Shown here piece by piece: positions 1 through 10,330 of a DNA stretch of 64,000 bases; position 1 is the stretch's first letter; each line of letters begins with the position of its first letter. Location: assembly GCA_027563935.2 (NCBI GenBank), contig CM050453.2, forward strand, positions 11,860,001-11,924,000. Direction: 5' to 3'. This DNA comes from Costus lasius. Its lineage: Eukaryota; Streptophyta; Magnoliopsida; Zingiberales; Costaceae. Made by a program: the position numbers and the translations under genes. The notes under the pieces are model-generated. The model saw only the letters and a list, made by a program, of their open reading frames with translations. It did not search any database and had not been told where the DNA came from.

Positions 1-308
1 TTTCCTTTAAATTGAAATGAAGTTCGTGGACAAACTAGGCATTGCGCAAGTTATGAATGCACAGTCAAAGCTTGACAAAGGACATAAGATGAGGGAGCTT
101 AATTCTCTTTTAAGTCATGAAACTTAGGCATTTGAATTTCCGAAGATGAGAAAACTTGAAGTAAAATCTTTATTAGAGCATTGACCTTGTAAGAAGACAT
201 GACCGGAAACCAACTCAGTAGTCATAAAACTCTCTCAATTATAATGTTCATGAACCTAGGAATTACTGCTTGCTTGAGGACAAGCAAGAATTTAAGTGTG
301 GGGATATT
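1..308 (+). mobile_element. 3' internal end of a Tat/Athila-type Ty3/gypsy element
   Basis: No open frame is readable here. The stretch ends with the phrase GAGGACAAGCAAGAATTTAA and then GTGTGGGGATATT (about 276-308), which strongly resembles the polypurine-tract region just before the 3' LTR in plant Tat/Athila elements. The rest of the element would lie left of the window. Confidence 0.7.
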
Positions 309-1619
309 TGATGCGATGCATTTATGCTTGGTATTTTCATATACTATGAAGCATTTTTTCTGTTAAATCATCGCTTTTGCATCATCATTTTTACTTAAAT
401 TCTTCCATATGCGCGGAATCTACACAAGATCTGGTGTTATCTAACTTTTCAGGAAATTCTGAAGAAACTGAAGTTTTCACAGCCGGGTTGAGAAGATTTT
501 CCCAACCTGGGAAAAGTTCCGCCTGTCACAAAAATCTGCTCGACTCTAACTCGGTGGGCTCCAAATCTTAGGGGTACTTTGGTAAATGTTAATCACGACT
601 ATAGGGGGATAAAAGGGAAGCTTTGAGACCTTAATCAAGGATGAAACCCTAATCAAGAGAAGGGAGAAACGGCTGTGGACGTGACCTGGGCGGCTGGAGA
701 AGACAAAACACGATTTCAAGGAAAAGAGGAGCCCTTGGAAGCCCCTAGCAAAGATTTCTTCATCTACTCAGAAAGGGGAGTCAAGATATCTCTTAATCCT
801 TCATTTTCATTGTTGTTTCTACCCTCCAAATGGATTTCTTGAGTGTGAGCTTGTTGTCGAATATTCATGACGTCTCTAAGATGATTGTAGCTTAAAATAC
901 TATCGGGGTTAGGGCTTAGCCCTATGCCTAAAACACATTCATGAAGTAGTTTATTATTTTGACATGTTGGTTTGATTTAGTTGACCTAGCATATGTGTTT
1001 GTCATTTCCTTACAACTCTTATTGCATATTATTGATCTCCGATATAGAGAGAAAAAGCGACAGCCCAATCTCGATATCGGTGTTTGTATGTTTTGGACGT
1101 TGGGAGAAAAAGCGACAGCCCAATCCCGACGTCGGATCTCGTATGCTTGGGCGCATGAAGAAGAGCACGAAAGTAGCTCTTCTCCCACGTGAGAGAACAA
1201 CTATCCATCCCTCGCCCCATGGGCCTATGTAAATTTACAAGCCACGAAAGTAGGAGGTAGATTTGCATAAGCACCGAACCGTGCTGCTGAAAGGGGGCGG
1301 TTTGTACCATTTGATGGATCTCTTCAACTTATCAAACTTTGCATATCATGTAGTTACTATTTTCATTCGCGGATTGGCATAGCGGTGAAGTCCGATGCCC
1401 CGATATTCTCCCATAATAGAAATCCGATCGTTTATCTGTCCGCTTGCTACTTTCCTTGCTTAGCATTTACTTATTAATTGTTAGTTATTTCGATCGCTTT
1501 AAATCATCCCTTGATTTGTCTAGACTGCGACTCAAGGATTTACCGGTACTTGACAAATTGGTCTCTGTGGACGATATAATTTACTACTTCGATTAGACCG
1601 TACACTTGCGGGCTCATCA
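309..1619 (+). repeat. 3' LTR of the Tat/Athila-type element
   Basis: It begins TGATGCGATGC directly after the polypurine tract and ends ...GGGCTCATCA. The last 100 bases contain TTGGTCTCTGTGGACGATAT and TTTACTACTTCGATTAGACC, which resemble the typical 3' end of Tat/Athila LTRs. The small open frames inside overlap on both strands and show no protein family, so they are not called. The adjacent sequence belongs to a different LTR family, which suggests this element inserted into that LTR. Confidence 0.65.
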
Positions 1620-2927
1620 CTTGTCCACCGCCGTCCGCGTCTTCTTCGCCGCCCCAGTCTCGCCGCCAGTTGCTGGACCTCACCTCCATACCGGCTTGGA
1701 AGGCACAGCCGGCAGCCACTTCATCGGAAAGGAGTCGGCGGCCTGAGCAATCGCCGAGGTAAACTCTTTCCTCGCTGTCGTTTTTTCCTTCTTCCTCGGT
1801 CGAGCTCACGGCTCTCGAGCGGTTCCTGTTCTTTGTCTCCGACAATGGTGTGTGTGTGCTTGCATCCTTCTTCTCCTGCTCCTCAGGCGAGCCCTCCTCT
1901 CTTCTCGGCTGCCGGCCCACCTGCGTGCAGGAATTTCCGTAGCCAGCTCGTGCCTGCGTGTGTGAGTTGTCCCTCCGTCGTCTGCATGTGACGTTTGTCA
2001 TGACGGTTGCTCTGCCTGTGCGTGAGTTGTCCGTCTGTCCCCTATATCTGAGCGGACTCACACGCCCACACGTGACTTTCCAGCCGCCATCCGCCTGCTT
2101 CCCTCAGTCGCCGGGTAACCTTTCCGGCACTACCAGTCGTCAGAGGACTACCCCTCCTCTCCTCCTTGACATCCCTGCGCCGAGGAGAGGGCCGCGTGCC
2201 CCTTTAGTCGTCCAACAAATGCACATAAGGTGTGCTTCGGTGGACGCGTGTGGCCAACCTTCTTGGCCGTCAACCAGCGTGAGTTCCCTCGGCATGGACA
2301 CATAGGTACGCGCAAACCTGCGGGGTACCCCTCAGGTCGTTCTCACCTACGCGCGAGAAGGACGAGTCCGTTGGTTCCTTTGTCCCCTACGTGGGACGTC
2401 GCCCACGGAACGTCGTCTGACCTCTTCGCTGGCATGCGAGTGAGGAGCTGGCCGAGTTCTTTCTGTCACCACCATGCGACACTGTGTGGACAACTGTCCA
2501 TGATTGCCAGGCGCCGGCTTGATCCGTGGATGAGTGGGTGAGTCTGGCTCCTCGGCGTGGGACGTCTGGTTCCTCCCCTATATCCTCTCCGGCACGTGAG
2601 CGTGCTCGAAAATTATTGTGGACCCCGTCTGACTCGATCGGCTACAGGTGTATCCCTTTCGGGTTCGGGTGAACCCGGTCCGACTCAGAATTCTCGGTTC
2701 TCGATAAATCGCAAGCGTTGATCCAAGTCGTGTTAGAACGGTAGAGATCTTCTACATAGTCCATAGACGGGCTAGGGTCCGATTCAAGGAATCGTCCCTG
2801 CTAGTCGCGCCCAATCTAACGGTTACGACAAGTTGTACCCTTACGTGGGCGGGATTGGACTTGAGTCAAGCGTTGACTCACAGGTAAAATAATTAAAAAA
2901 AATATTACCATAATTCCGGGCATGACA
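1620..2927. repeat. Truncated LTR, same family as the solo LTR at 14219-15737 but inverted
   Basis: Read in reverse complement from 2927 it starts TGTCATGCCCGGAATTATGG and then follows the 14219 copy: GTGAGTCAACGCTTGACTC, the TTGGGCGCGACT block, and the CTCAGGCCGCCG/GATCGCCGAGGTA block near 1741-1760 (against about 15185-15203). Homology stops at 1620, where the Tat/Athila LTR ends. About 400 bp of the expected LTR is missing and probably lies left of the window beyond the inserted element. Confidence 0.6.
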
Positions 2928-3026
2928 CCTAACAACTATTAAAAAAAATCAAATTCATGACTAAATTAGATGTTTAGCTCGGCTCGTTTCTCCAGTTCGT
3001 TTAACATTTGGGTGGCTTTTAGTTGC

Positions 3027-3235
3027 ACAATAACAATTTTACAATTTATCACTATCAGAATCCCTATAAATTGCGCTACCTGTCACTGTAGAAGATTGTC
3101 ACTTGCGGAACGTGTGCATGCGAATGCTTTTTTCGTCACTTACTCATTTGTAAGTAACATTTTTGCCATCACCGATGCGGCAGAATTTAAAGTTTTTCGT
3201 ATTGTGCGTGCCTTATCGACATTTGGTCTATCATG
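3027..3235 (+). repeat. snRNA-promoter-like repeat, copy 1 (decayed)
   Basis: This is the most diverged of four copies (others near 10080, 10765 and 13366). The upstream element is degraded to AGTTGCACAATA, but CCCTATAAATTGCG (TATA, about 3062), GTCACTTGCGGAACG, GCTTTTTTCGTCA and the Sm-like run ACATTTTTGCC remain in the same order and spacing. It is probably a pseudogene copy. Confidence 0.5.
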
Positions 3236-3713
3236 TGATGCGAGTGTGTAAAGTCTGGTTGATGAATAGAGCACGTTATGAGTGATTGTATCCATGGATA
3301 GTAGTCGATGTATCTGGCCAGTTGGGGATTGTAGTATAGGTGTACTGTTTACTGTCAAAATATTATAAATTGTTGTTGAAAGAAGCAGTATTGTTTATAT
3401 ATGTTTATTTATGTATATTTATATATGTTTACATATATTTTTATGTGATTTTATATATGTTTATTTATACATAGTTATATATGCTTATATATATTTATAT
3501 ATGTTATAAATTGCTCATCTCATCTTCTAGACATGTTTTATTCACAAATCTAATCCAATGTAAATTAAAAAACACACGAGGGATTAACAATATTGAAAGG
3601 TTCAAATGAATTAATGTAGAAACTAGCATTCATATTCTTAATTCTTCTAAATGGATGGATGGGAAGAAGACAACACAGAACTTATGTTTGGTCTCGTTTT
3701 TATGTGATTTGTT
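3236..3713. other. AT-rich spacer
   Basis: From about 3380 to 3510 there is a run of TTTATATATGTTTA-type words, a low-complexity region. No gene or classified element is seen. Confidence 0.4.
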
Positions 3714-4140
3714 GAAAAATTTTTTGCGGAAGCGTACCCTCCTGCAATGATCGCAGGAGGGTTCTTTTACCTTTTAGACACGTATCTCAAAGTATTTTTG
3801 TTATACCATATTTTAAATTTTATACGTTATGATTTTATATAATAATATATTAATTTTATACGATAATGATATTATACGATAATATATATGTGTTATACGA
3901 TAAATATGGTATAACACACTTGTATTATGGTATAATCTGTACAGTTAAAATATTGTATAACACATATATATTATCGTATAAAACTATTATTATATAAAAT
4001 TAATACATTATCGTATAAAATTATATCGTATAAATCATAAAATATAGTATAAAAGTATGCTTTGAAATGCGTACTTAAAAGATGGGCGTACCCTCATGCG
4101 ATCATTGCAAGGAGGGTACCATTCCCCAAAAATTTTTTTT
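3714..4140. mobile_element. Foldback (long-hairpin) element
   Basis: The left arm (about 3714-3900) and right arm (about 3940-4140) are inverted copies. The pairs GCGTACCCTCCTGCAATGATCG / CGATCATTGCAAGGAGGGTAC, TTTAGACACGTATCTCAAAG / CTTTGAAATGCGTACTTAAA and the TATACGATAATATAT motifs all match in reverse complement. Each tip also carries its own small hairpin, such as CCTCCTGC/GCAGGAGG at 3739-3761. There is no coding capacity. It resembles a foldback or MITE-like element; no target duplication could be fixed. Confidence 0.7.
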
Positions 4141-4189
4141 GATTTTTTACATATCACAGCATTACTTTGCTTGGAGGCATGATCGCCAG

Positions 4190-4425
4190 CGGCGGCAGCA
4201 TCTCGGAGGTGAGATCGGGAGCGAGCGGGTAGCCGCAATGTCTCAGAGGCAAAGATTGCGAGCGGCTGTGACGACACCACCTAGGAGGCAAGATCGTGAG
4301 TGAGCGGGCAGCGACATCATCTCGGAGGTGAGATCGGGATGGAGTAGCGATGGCAATGCCTCAGAGGCAAGATCACGAGCGAGTGGCAGCAACGTCCCAG
4401 CGGCGAGATCGTGAGCGAGGGCACA
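4190..4425. repeat. 40-bp minisatellite, six degenerate units
   Basis: Units carry GAGGTGAGATCGGGAGCGAG-like cores at about 4207, 4247, 4287, 4327, 4367 and 4402, giving spacings of 40, 40, 40, 40 and 35 bp. Open frames through it on both strands are by-products of the GC-rich repetition. Confidence 0.7.
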
Positions 4426-4504
4426 GATCGGGAGAAGGGGCTCACGAAGAAGCTCTTCGCATGATTTTTTTTCCCTATTCATGTTCTCCCGTGATCCTTG
4501 AACC

Positions 4505-5340
4505 GGGCTCGTAGGGGAGGAGCTGTAGGCTCGGTTTGGGGCTGTTGGCCACCCGCAAAAGCGGGTGCGGCCAGCAGAATCAATGGGAGTGCCGTTGTTT
4601 GAGGAGGCTATTACTGGGAACACCAGTGAGTTTTTGCTGTGCGAGAGAAGCAGCTAATCTACTTCCCTGGTGAATCAGCTCCACGCCTCGCTGCTGTGAA
4701 TCCACGCCACGCCGAACTGCGCCCGCTGACCTCCGCCGCCTCACCGATCTCCGCCGCCTCACTGATCTCTGCCGCCTTGCCGACCTCGATCACCGGCTCT
4801 ATTGACCTCCAGTGCCAGATCCAGCTCTGCCGACGTCCTGCTCCAACCTCTTGTGCCTCATCGAGCTCGAGGACTAGCTCTGCCGACCTCCAGTGCCTCG
4901 TCAAGCTCGATCAGCATCTTCGTTGACCTCCAACGCCCATTCTAGTTCCACCGACCTCCTACTCCAGCCCTGCTGACTTCTACGTCTAGTTCCATCGACG
5001 ACTGCCCAGCTCCTGCGCCCGCCTCTGTCGTCCAAAGCCATCACCGACTATCCAGCTCCTGCACCCTCGTCTGCTGGTTCCACCTCTAGCACCATCGCCG
5101 ACGTCCAGCTCCTATACCTGCCTCTGCCGATTTCAATCGTCCAGCTCCAGCTCCGCCTCTGCCAGTTCCAATCGCCCGCCTCTACTGTCCATCTCCAAGT
5201 CTGCCAATGCTCGCCTCCGCTTCAGAGTACTTTGACATGGTGCCGAACAAATCTACCAGATCGGTCGAGATGAGGGAGTCCAGAAATCCTTTCCTCCATC
5301 TCGAGACTTCACCGCTGGAGGACTACGACATGGCTGCTTA
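4505..5340. repeat. GC-rich dispersed repeat, related to 51888-52470
   Basis: It starts near CTCGGTTTGGGGCTGTTGGCC and contains the near-perfect palindrome at 4542-4576 (arms CTGTTGGCCACCCGC and GCGGGTGCGGCCAGCAG, loop AAAA). It then runs into a C-rich track of GACCTCC/GCCTCC/CTCGCC words. The same opening and the same kind of track recur at 51888-52470. No protein family fits the frames. It is probably a non-autonomous mobile element. Confidence 0.45.
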
Positions 5341-6640
5341 TTACCTTGCTCTGATTCTAGGGCATTAGGAGAATAGAACCTTTGTTGTTGATGAATAATT
5401 ACTTGGTGTAGATTCAGTCTGATAGTGTAGTTTGATAATTATATTCTTGTTGCTGGGTTCTGATCATTTCTCAAAGGGATTAACCATGCTTATTGTGTGG
5501 ATGCATCAATGTGTCATTGGTACCTCTGATCTGAAACAAGGGGAGAATAAAGGTGTTGTAATTCAGCAAAGTATTCCTGAAACTTTGGTTCTTATCGTGC
5601 CTCTTTGGTCAAGAATTGTGATGCCTAGGTCATTATATGAAAGAGAATGGAAAAGATAAAGAAGTGAGGACAAAAATGATTTGGATAAGGTGTAGATGCA
5701 AGTACGATGCAGGCGCATTTTCACATGATATGTTTGACTTAATTTTGACTTAGTCAAATTTTACATAATTATGTAGGTCTTGATTGAATGTAGACTTAGT
5801 CAACATTTATATCTAAATTTTGACTTTGATTGGAATGTCATCCTAAATTTTAATGAGGCACTAATCATTGTTATTTTGTTTGCCATGTAATCAACATAAG
5901 ATCAAGTCAATTGGATGCACACATCAAGCCCAGATCAAACTCAAATCAAGCAACATAAAAAGGGCCCAAATTGCAGCCCACAGATATCCTAAGCCCCAAG
6001 AAAGAGATGCTGAACGTTGCAACTTACTTGAAGAGGAAAACTCCAGCAAGTGAAGAGAAAAGCTGTTACGCGGAAGAGCTGCCCATTGCAGTTGGCATGA
6101 AGATGAAGAAAGCAGCAACGACATTGTTACCGGCCCCCTTTCTATAAAACTGTATCTCCTTTTTGTAAAAAAAAAGTTATTGAAGTTTTTGACAATGAAT
6201 GAAAATAGTTTTTGTATCTTCCTCCTATCGGATGGTCTCCTCTCCTCTTCTCTAGGTGCTGGGCACCTCTCTCTCTTCTCTTCTCCGGCGCTTGTGTCGC
6301 CACCTTCTTCTTCTCCTCCAACCAAACACGCTGTTCATGATCTCCAGTCCAGTTCCCTGCTACGTCGCCGCTTCCTGCTATCCAACACCAAATCTCCATT
6401 TCCAGCCACGCTGCACAACCGATTTCACCCATCACCTATCGCCATCGCCGCTCCATATTGACCTCAACCCTGCCGCAGAAAGATCCACCCGAAGCACCCC
6501 CTGCTTTCAGCTTGGAAGTCCTATTATTGTTGCTTCTTGACGTCGTGCATCTAGTCCAGGAGGGGATCGCCTCATCCGCCGGCTGGATCGCCGGAATCAG
6601 AAGAATTATCATCACGCCCCAGCTTCCGCCCACACGGCCC
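5341..6640. other. Unassigned sequence with LTR-like character in its second part
   Basis: 5341-5900 shows no recognisable feature. About 5930-6215 resembles the promoter end of an LTR or a decayed gene leader: GGCCCCCTTTCTATAAAACTG (TATA-like at about 6142), then a T/A run, then a C-rich leader. No boundaries or target duplication could be found. Confidence 0.3.
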
Positions 6641-6657
6641 CTGTTTCGATCGAACAG

Positions 6658-6985
6658 ATGTATTCCGCCTCCGCCGGTGCTCCAACGTCGACGTCGGCCC
6701 ATTCCATTTCCTCCTACTTCAACGCCATCATTTCCGACATTTCCCGCTACCTAGCGCCGGACGGGAACATCGTCGATCAGCTAGCCCCAACTCCCTGCTG
6801 CCTCATAAGAACTCAGCCATGTTTTGTTACTGTTCGCATTCTGCATTTAGTTTTATCTGATTAGTGTTTTAATGCAGGAAACTAACGTACTTAAAGCTAT
6901 TGAGATCCCAGATGCATTGTACGACTTAGAAGAACACATTCTGCTCTACATCCTGGACTATTTGGTGATAGCCGAGCGTTAACAG
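6658..6985 (+). pseudogene. Unrecognised gene fragment with two exon-like pieces
   Basis: Piece 1 (6658-6790) opens with ATG and reads MYSASAGAPTSTSAHSI..., then a non-repetitive segment containing SSYFNAIISDISRYLAPDGN. Piece 2 follows a plausible acceptor (AATGCAG, about 6877) and stays open for about 34 codons, including VLKAIEIPDALYDLEEHILL, to a TAA near 6980. The composition looks like protein coding rather than repeat. I do not recognise the family, and no intact gene continues from it. It could be a captured fragment or the relic of a host gene. Confidence 0.3.
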
Positions 6986-6989
6986 ATTA

Positions 6990-8560
6990 TCCTAAGCAAC
7001 ATAGCAAAGTTTGATGACTAATAAGTTTCTGTTGCTATCTTTGTGCTTCCTATTTTGATTAGTCTTCTGGTCACAAATATTTTACATGTTCAACAAGCAT
7101 CTAACTTTCTATTTTTGGGTTCAACTGAAAGTATACTTTTAGTTCTAATGTGAGATTTAATTAGTTCTGATAAAGGATCACTAGATGCTCTTATAAGGCA
7201 TAGCTACTTTTCATAAACGATTATTCTCTGTAGCACTAAATTCTGGTTGTTTCTAAATTCTGATTTCATCTTGAAAATAATTAAGATTTTAATTCAGTAG
7301 ATTTGCATGATAGTGCCCCCTCCTACATCATCAAAGTATAATTTGTTTTGGTTCCATACATTGCTTGAGCTATGATGGTTCAATCAAGGTTTGCTCTCTG
7401 ATTAATGTTGTCATCTAAAAACAAGGTTGATTAAAAAAAAATAAGGTTGATTGATATCTATCATTTGTGTTATATTTAGACTGCAAATTCATGTCATAGA
7501 AGTTTGGAACTAGAATGGGCTTTGTAGTAAAAGAAATTCAAGACTCAATTAATCTACAAACTTACGAATTTTTGATCAATAGTTGTAACTTGAAACACTT
7601 ACACATTGGGACTCAAATTTGAATTCACCGACTTAAGTTTGGATTGTAGAAGAAGAGGTGAGATATATATTACGTGATATGTCATCCTTTTCATATCAAA
7701 CATAGGTAAAATTATAATTGCGTCAATGATACTACATAATGGAGCCTATAGTTGCGTCAATGATACTAGAAAATTTCTAGGACTTTTTCTTTGACTTGAG
7801 AGAGTCATCAAGAAGAATACTCAAATGGTGGTTTGATCTATCTTAAACAAACAAGGCAAATTTGTTCAAAGTAGATAACAAATTTGATCTACAATAAATT
7901 GGTGTTAAAAAAAAACTTAAAAACTATAGACCAAGCCTTTGAATCACTAATATTTTTTCCATTTTAGTATAGGCAAGAGACTCCATCCATTCTGTCTCTT
8001 CCACTTGTTAACAGAGCCACTAGAAGAGGAATCAACATGAGGATGAAATGTATTAATGAAGATTATAGATTGATCGTAACCTTTAGACAAGAGCATGTCA
8101 ATGCCCAGGTCATCACTATAAAGGTATCAGACGATTGCATATGCCTCATAATCAATGGTAGTAGTTTTTGTAGAACTAACGTCATATGAGAAATGAATAT
8201 GTCATAATTGAAGTGAAAGACAAATATATAGATTAAAACATCAGAAAAAAAAAAAAGCAATCCATCCAAGATGACATTTTAATTGTTGAAATAGTTGTTT
8301 GAGGTGCAATATTAATATTTTGGTTTGAAAGAACATGAGTTTAAATATACTCAACAAATCTCAATTTATTATATATATAAACAAAATTTTAGAGATAGAG
8401 AAAGGTTTGAATCGAAATAATGAAAAGACACTAGGGGTTAGCCACGCTAATGCAAAGAGCCAACACACTATTTCACAATGAAAACGATATTGTCTCAACA
8501 AAGAGTAATCCACTATGTGCGCCAAAAAGAAATTTTATTGATGACATGGTTAAGTTGGTG
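6990..8560. other. AT-rich intergenic sequence, nothing identified
   Basis: Both strands have only short frames. There is a local repeat of CATAATGGAGCCTATAGTTG-type phrases around 7690-7765 and A-runs near 7430, 7900 and 8245. No gene or boundary of a known element is seen. Confidence 0.4.
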
Positions 8561-8565
8561 TAAGA

Positions 8566-9290
8566 TGTTAGATCGAGGTTACTCTCGATCAAACAGTTAT
8601 GAGCTATTTGAACTCAATTATAAATAATTTAGTACCAATTAATTGGATTTAATTTAGGTATAAATAGTATAAACCCCACTGAGTCGACTTTAGTTAGGAT
8701 ACATATAGTTTAAGTCAGAATACACTTCACCTTCCGGTCGATGTCTTCTTGAACTCCGATGAGGATATCGCGGGAAAAGCCTCTCTCTTCCAGCCGTTGA
8801 CTCGCTACACTGTTTTGCCCTAGAAAATAGGGGATCTGTAGTCGACCTTCTACTCACGTAAGCCGGAGGATATCGCCGGAAAAGCCTCTCTTCCAGCTGC
8901 TGACTCGCTACCCTATTTTGCCTTAGAAAACAGGGGATCCGCGGTCGACCTTCTGCTCACGTTAGCCGGAGGATATCGCTGGAAAAGCCTCTCTCTACCA
9001 GCCGCTGACTCACCACCCAGTTTTGCCCTAGAAAATAGGGGATCCGCAGTCGACTTTCTGCTCACGTCAGCCAGAGACCTCCTGACCAAGGAGTTGCACC
9101 ACTTCGTCGCCAACGTCGCTGCAACTCTTCCCGTCGTCGTCATTCTACCGGCACTGGCGAAACTTCGGCCGGAAGCAACTTTACGGCAGCGCAACATCTC
9201 CTTGCCGAGTCGGTCCTGTCTCTCGGCGCTGCTATCCCCCACCTGGGTGCCGCCTGCATCCTCCATTGGTCAGCACTTCGTCGGTGAACC
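8566..9290. repeat. LTR-like dispersed repeat with an internal triplication
   Basis: It opens TGTTAGATCGAGGTTACTC, has a TATAAATAGTATAAACC promoter-like box near 8660, and contains three tandem ~104-bp units (about 8762-9075), each starting GATATCGC.GGAAAAGCCTCTC and ending CTTCTGCTCACGT.AGCC. The following segment (9075-9270) recurs at 13930-14218, where the solo LTR interrupts it. No coding frame is credible. The 3' boundary is not determined. Confidence 0.45.
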
Positions 9291-10070
9291 CTCCTCGCCG
9301 GAAGGCCCCATTTCTGCCGGCGCCGCCGCGGCCCTTGCAGCGCTCGGATCACTCGCCTGGTCGTCTCGCACACAAGACCTGTCCACGAACAGAAGCAGAT
9401 AGATCTTCTCTCGAACAGTTATTACTGCTGCCCTGCGATGAAGAGGCGGGCCCAGTTTGGGAATGTAGATTGCTGTTAGAAAAAAAATATTATAAATTAG
9501 TGTAAAATAGAAAAATATATGATAATTAAAATTATTTATCAAATAAATAAAATAGCAAAAATAATTAAAAATATTAAAGCATTAAATAATTAAATTTATT
9601 TCTACATAAAATCGTAAAATAGTAAAATAGTAAAATTTATAATTTTTTACATATATATAAAAATTAGTCACCTATTTTTTGAGATTATTAAATTTTAAGT
9701 TTTTATTTTTAAAATATTAATTAAATTATATATATTGTTAACTTATATATATAAATATAGATAAAAATTTAATTTTTTGTGCAGTCAAATATGGAAGCTA
9801 ATATTTATGTAAGGAAAGTTTTACAAACATAACAAAATTTTCATCAATAGTTCACTGGGTAGTAAAGTTTAAAATTACTGTGTGAGCGAGGTTCAATCCC
9901 TACCCATTTTACATTTTGCATTCACCCGCGCAGCATGCAGGTGACCTGCAGCCTTCACCCGGAGGCTTCAACGCCGGTCAATGCGTCAACGATGCGCTTG
10001 CCCGGCCGAATAAGGATCCGTTCATTGTATGCAAGTATGCAACCTGCTCGTGAGCGGTGCATAACACATT
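9291..10070. other. AT-rich spacer, nothing firm
   Basis: 9480-9840 is very AT-rich. About 9855-9910 carries GGTTCAATCCC, which resembles a Pol III B box, but no tRNA fold could be made from it. Confidence 0.35.
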
Positions 10071-10077
10071 TGAATCG

Positions 10078-10330
10078 CATTTTTAGTCCCACATCGGTAG
10101 TTTTACATTTTATTACTGATAGAACCCCTATAAATTACCCGGTCCGTAGAGAAAAAAAGGCGTCACCTCCGGAACGAGTACACGCCGAACGCTTTTTTCG
10201 GCCCGTGCTCGTTTGTAAGGAGCATTTTTGCCATTAACGAGGTTTATTCCTCAGGAGGCTTTTGCAGGCCTCCTCCAAAGATTATAAATTTTTTTTCAAG
10301 AAGTTTTTGCAACTTGAAAGGGCCTTCTTC
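10078..10330 (+). ncRNA. snRNA-promoter-like repeat, copy 2
   Basis: It contains AGTCCCACATCGG (the plant snRNA upstream sequence element, consensus RTCCCACATCG) at about 10086, then 32 nt, then TATAAATTACCC at about 10130. This spacing is that of Pol II-type plant snRNA genes rather than Pol III-type. Downstream are GGCGTCACCTCCGGAACGAG, GCTTTTTTCGG, the Sm-like run GCATTTTTGCC (about 10213) and hairpins GAGG/CCTC and GGAGGC/GGCCTCC. The body is not U1, U2, U4, U5, U6 or U3 as I know them. Whether it is transcribed is unknown. Confidence 0.4.

Noticed and set aside
1540..2541. Long open frames on both strands (for example 173 codons minus, 115 codons plus)
   Set aside because: They lie in a GC-rich LTR, overlap each other in several frames and show no domain.
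9855..9910. Possible tRNA-derived SINE or tRNA gene
   Set aside because: Only a B-box-like GGTTCAATCCC is present. No cloverleaf or A box at a normal distance could be built.
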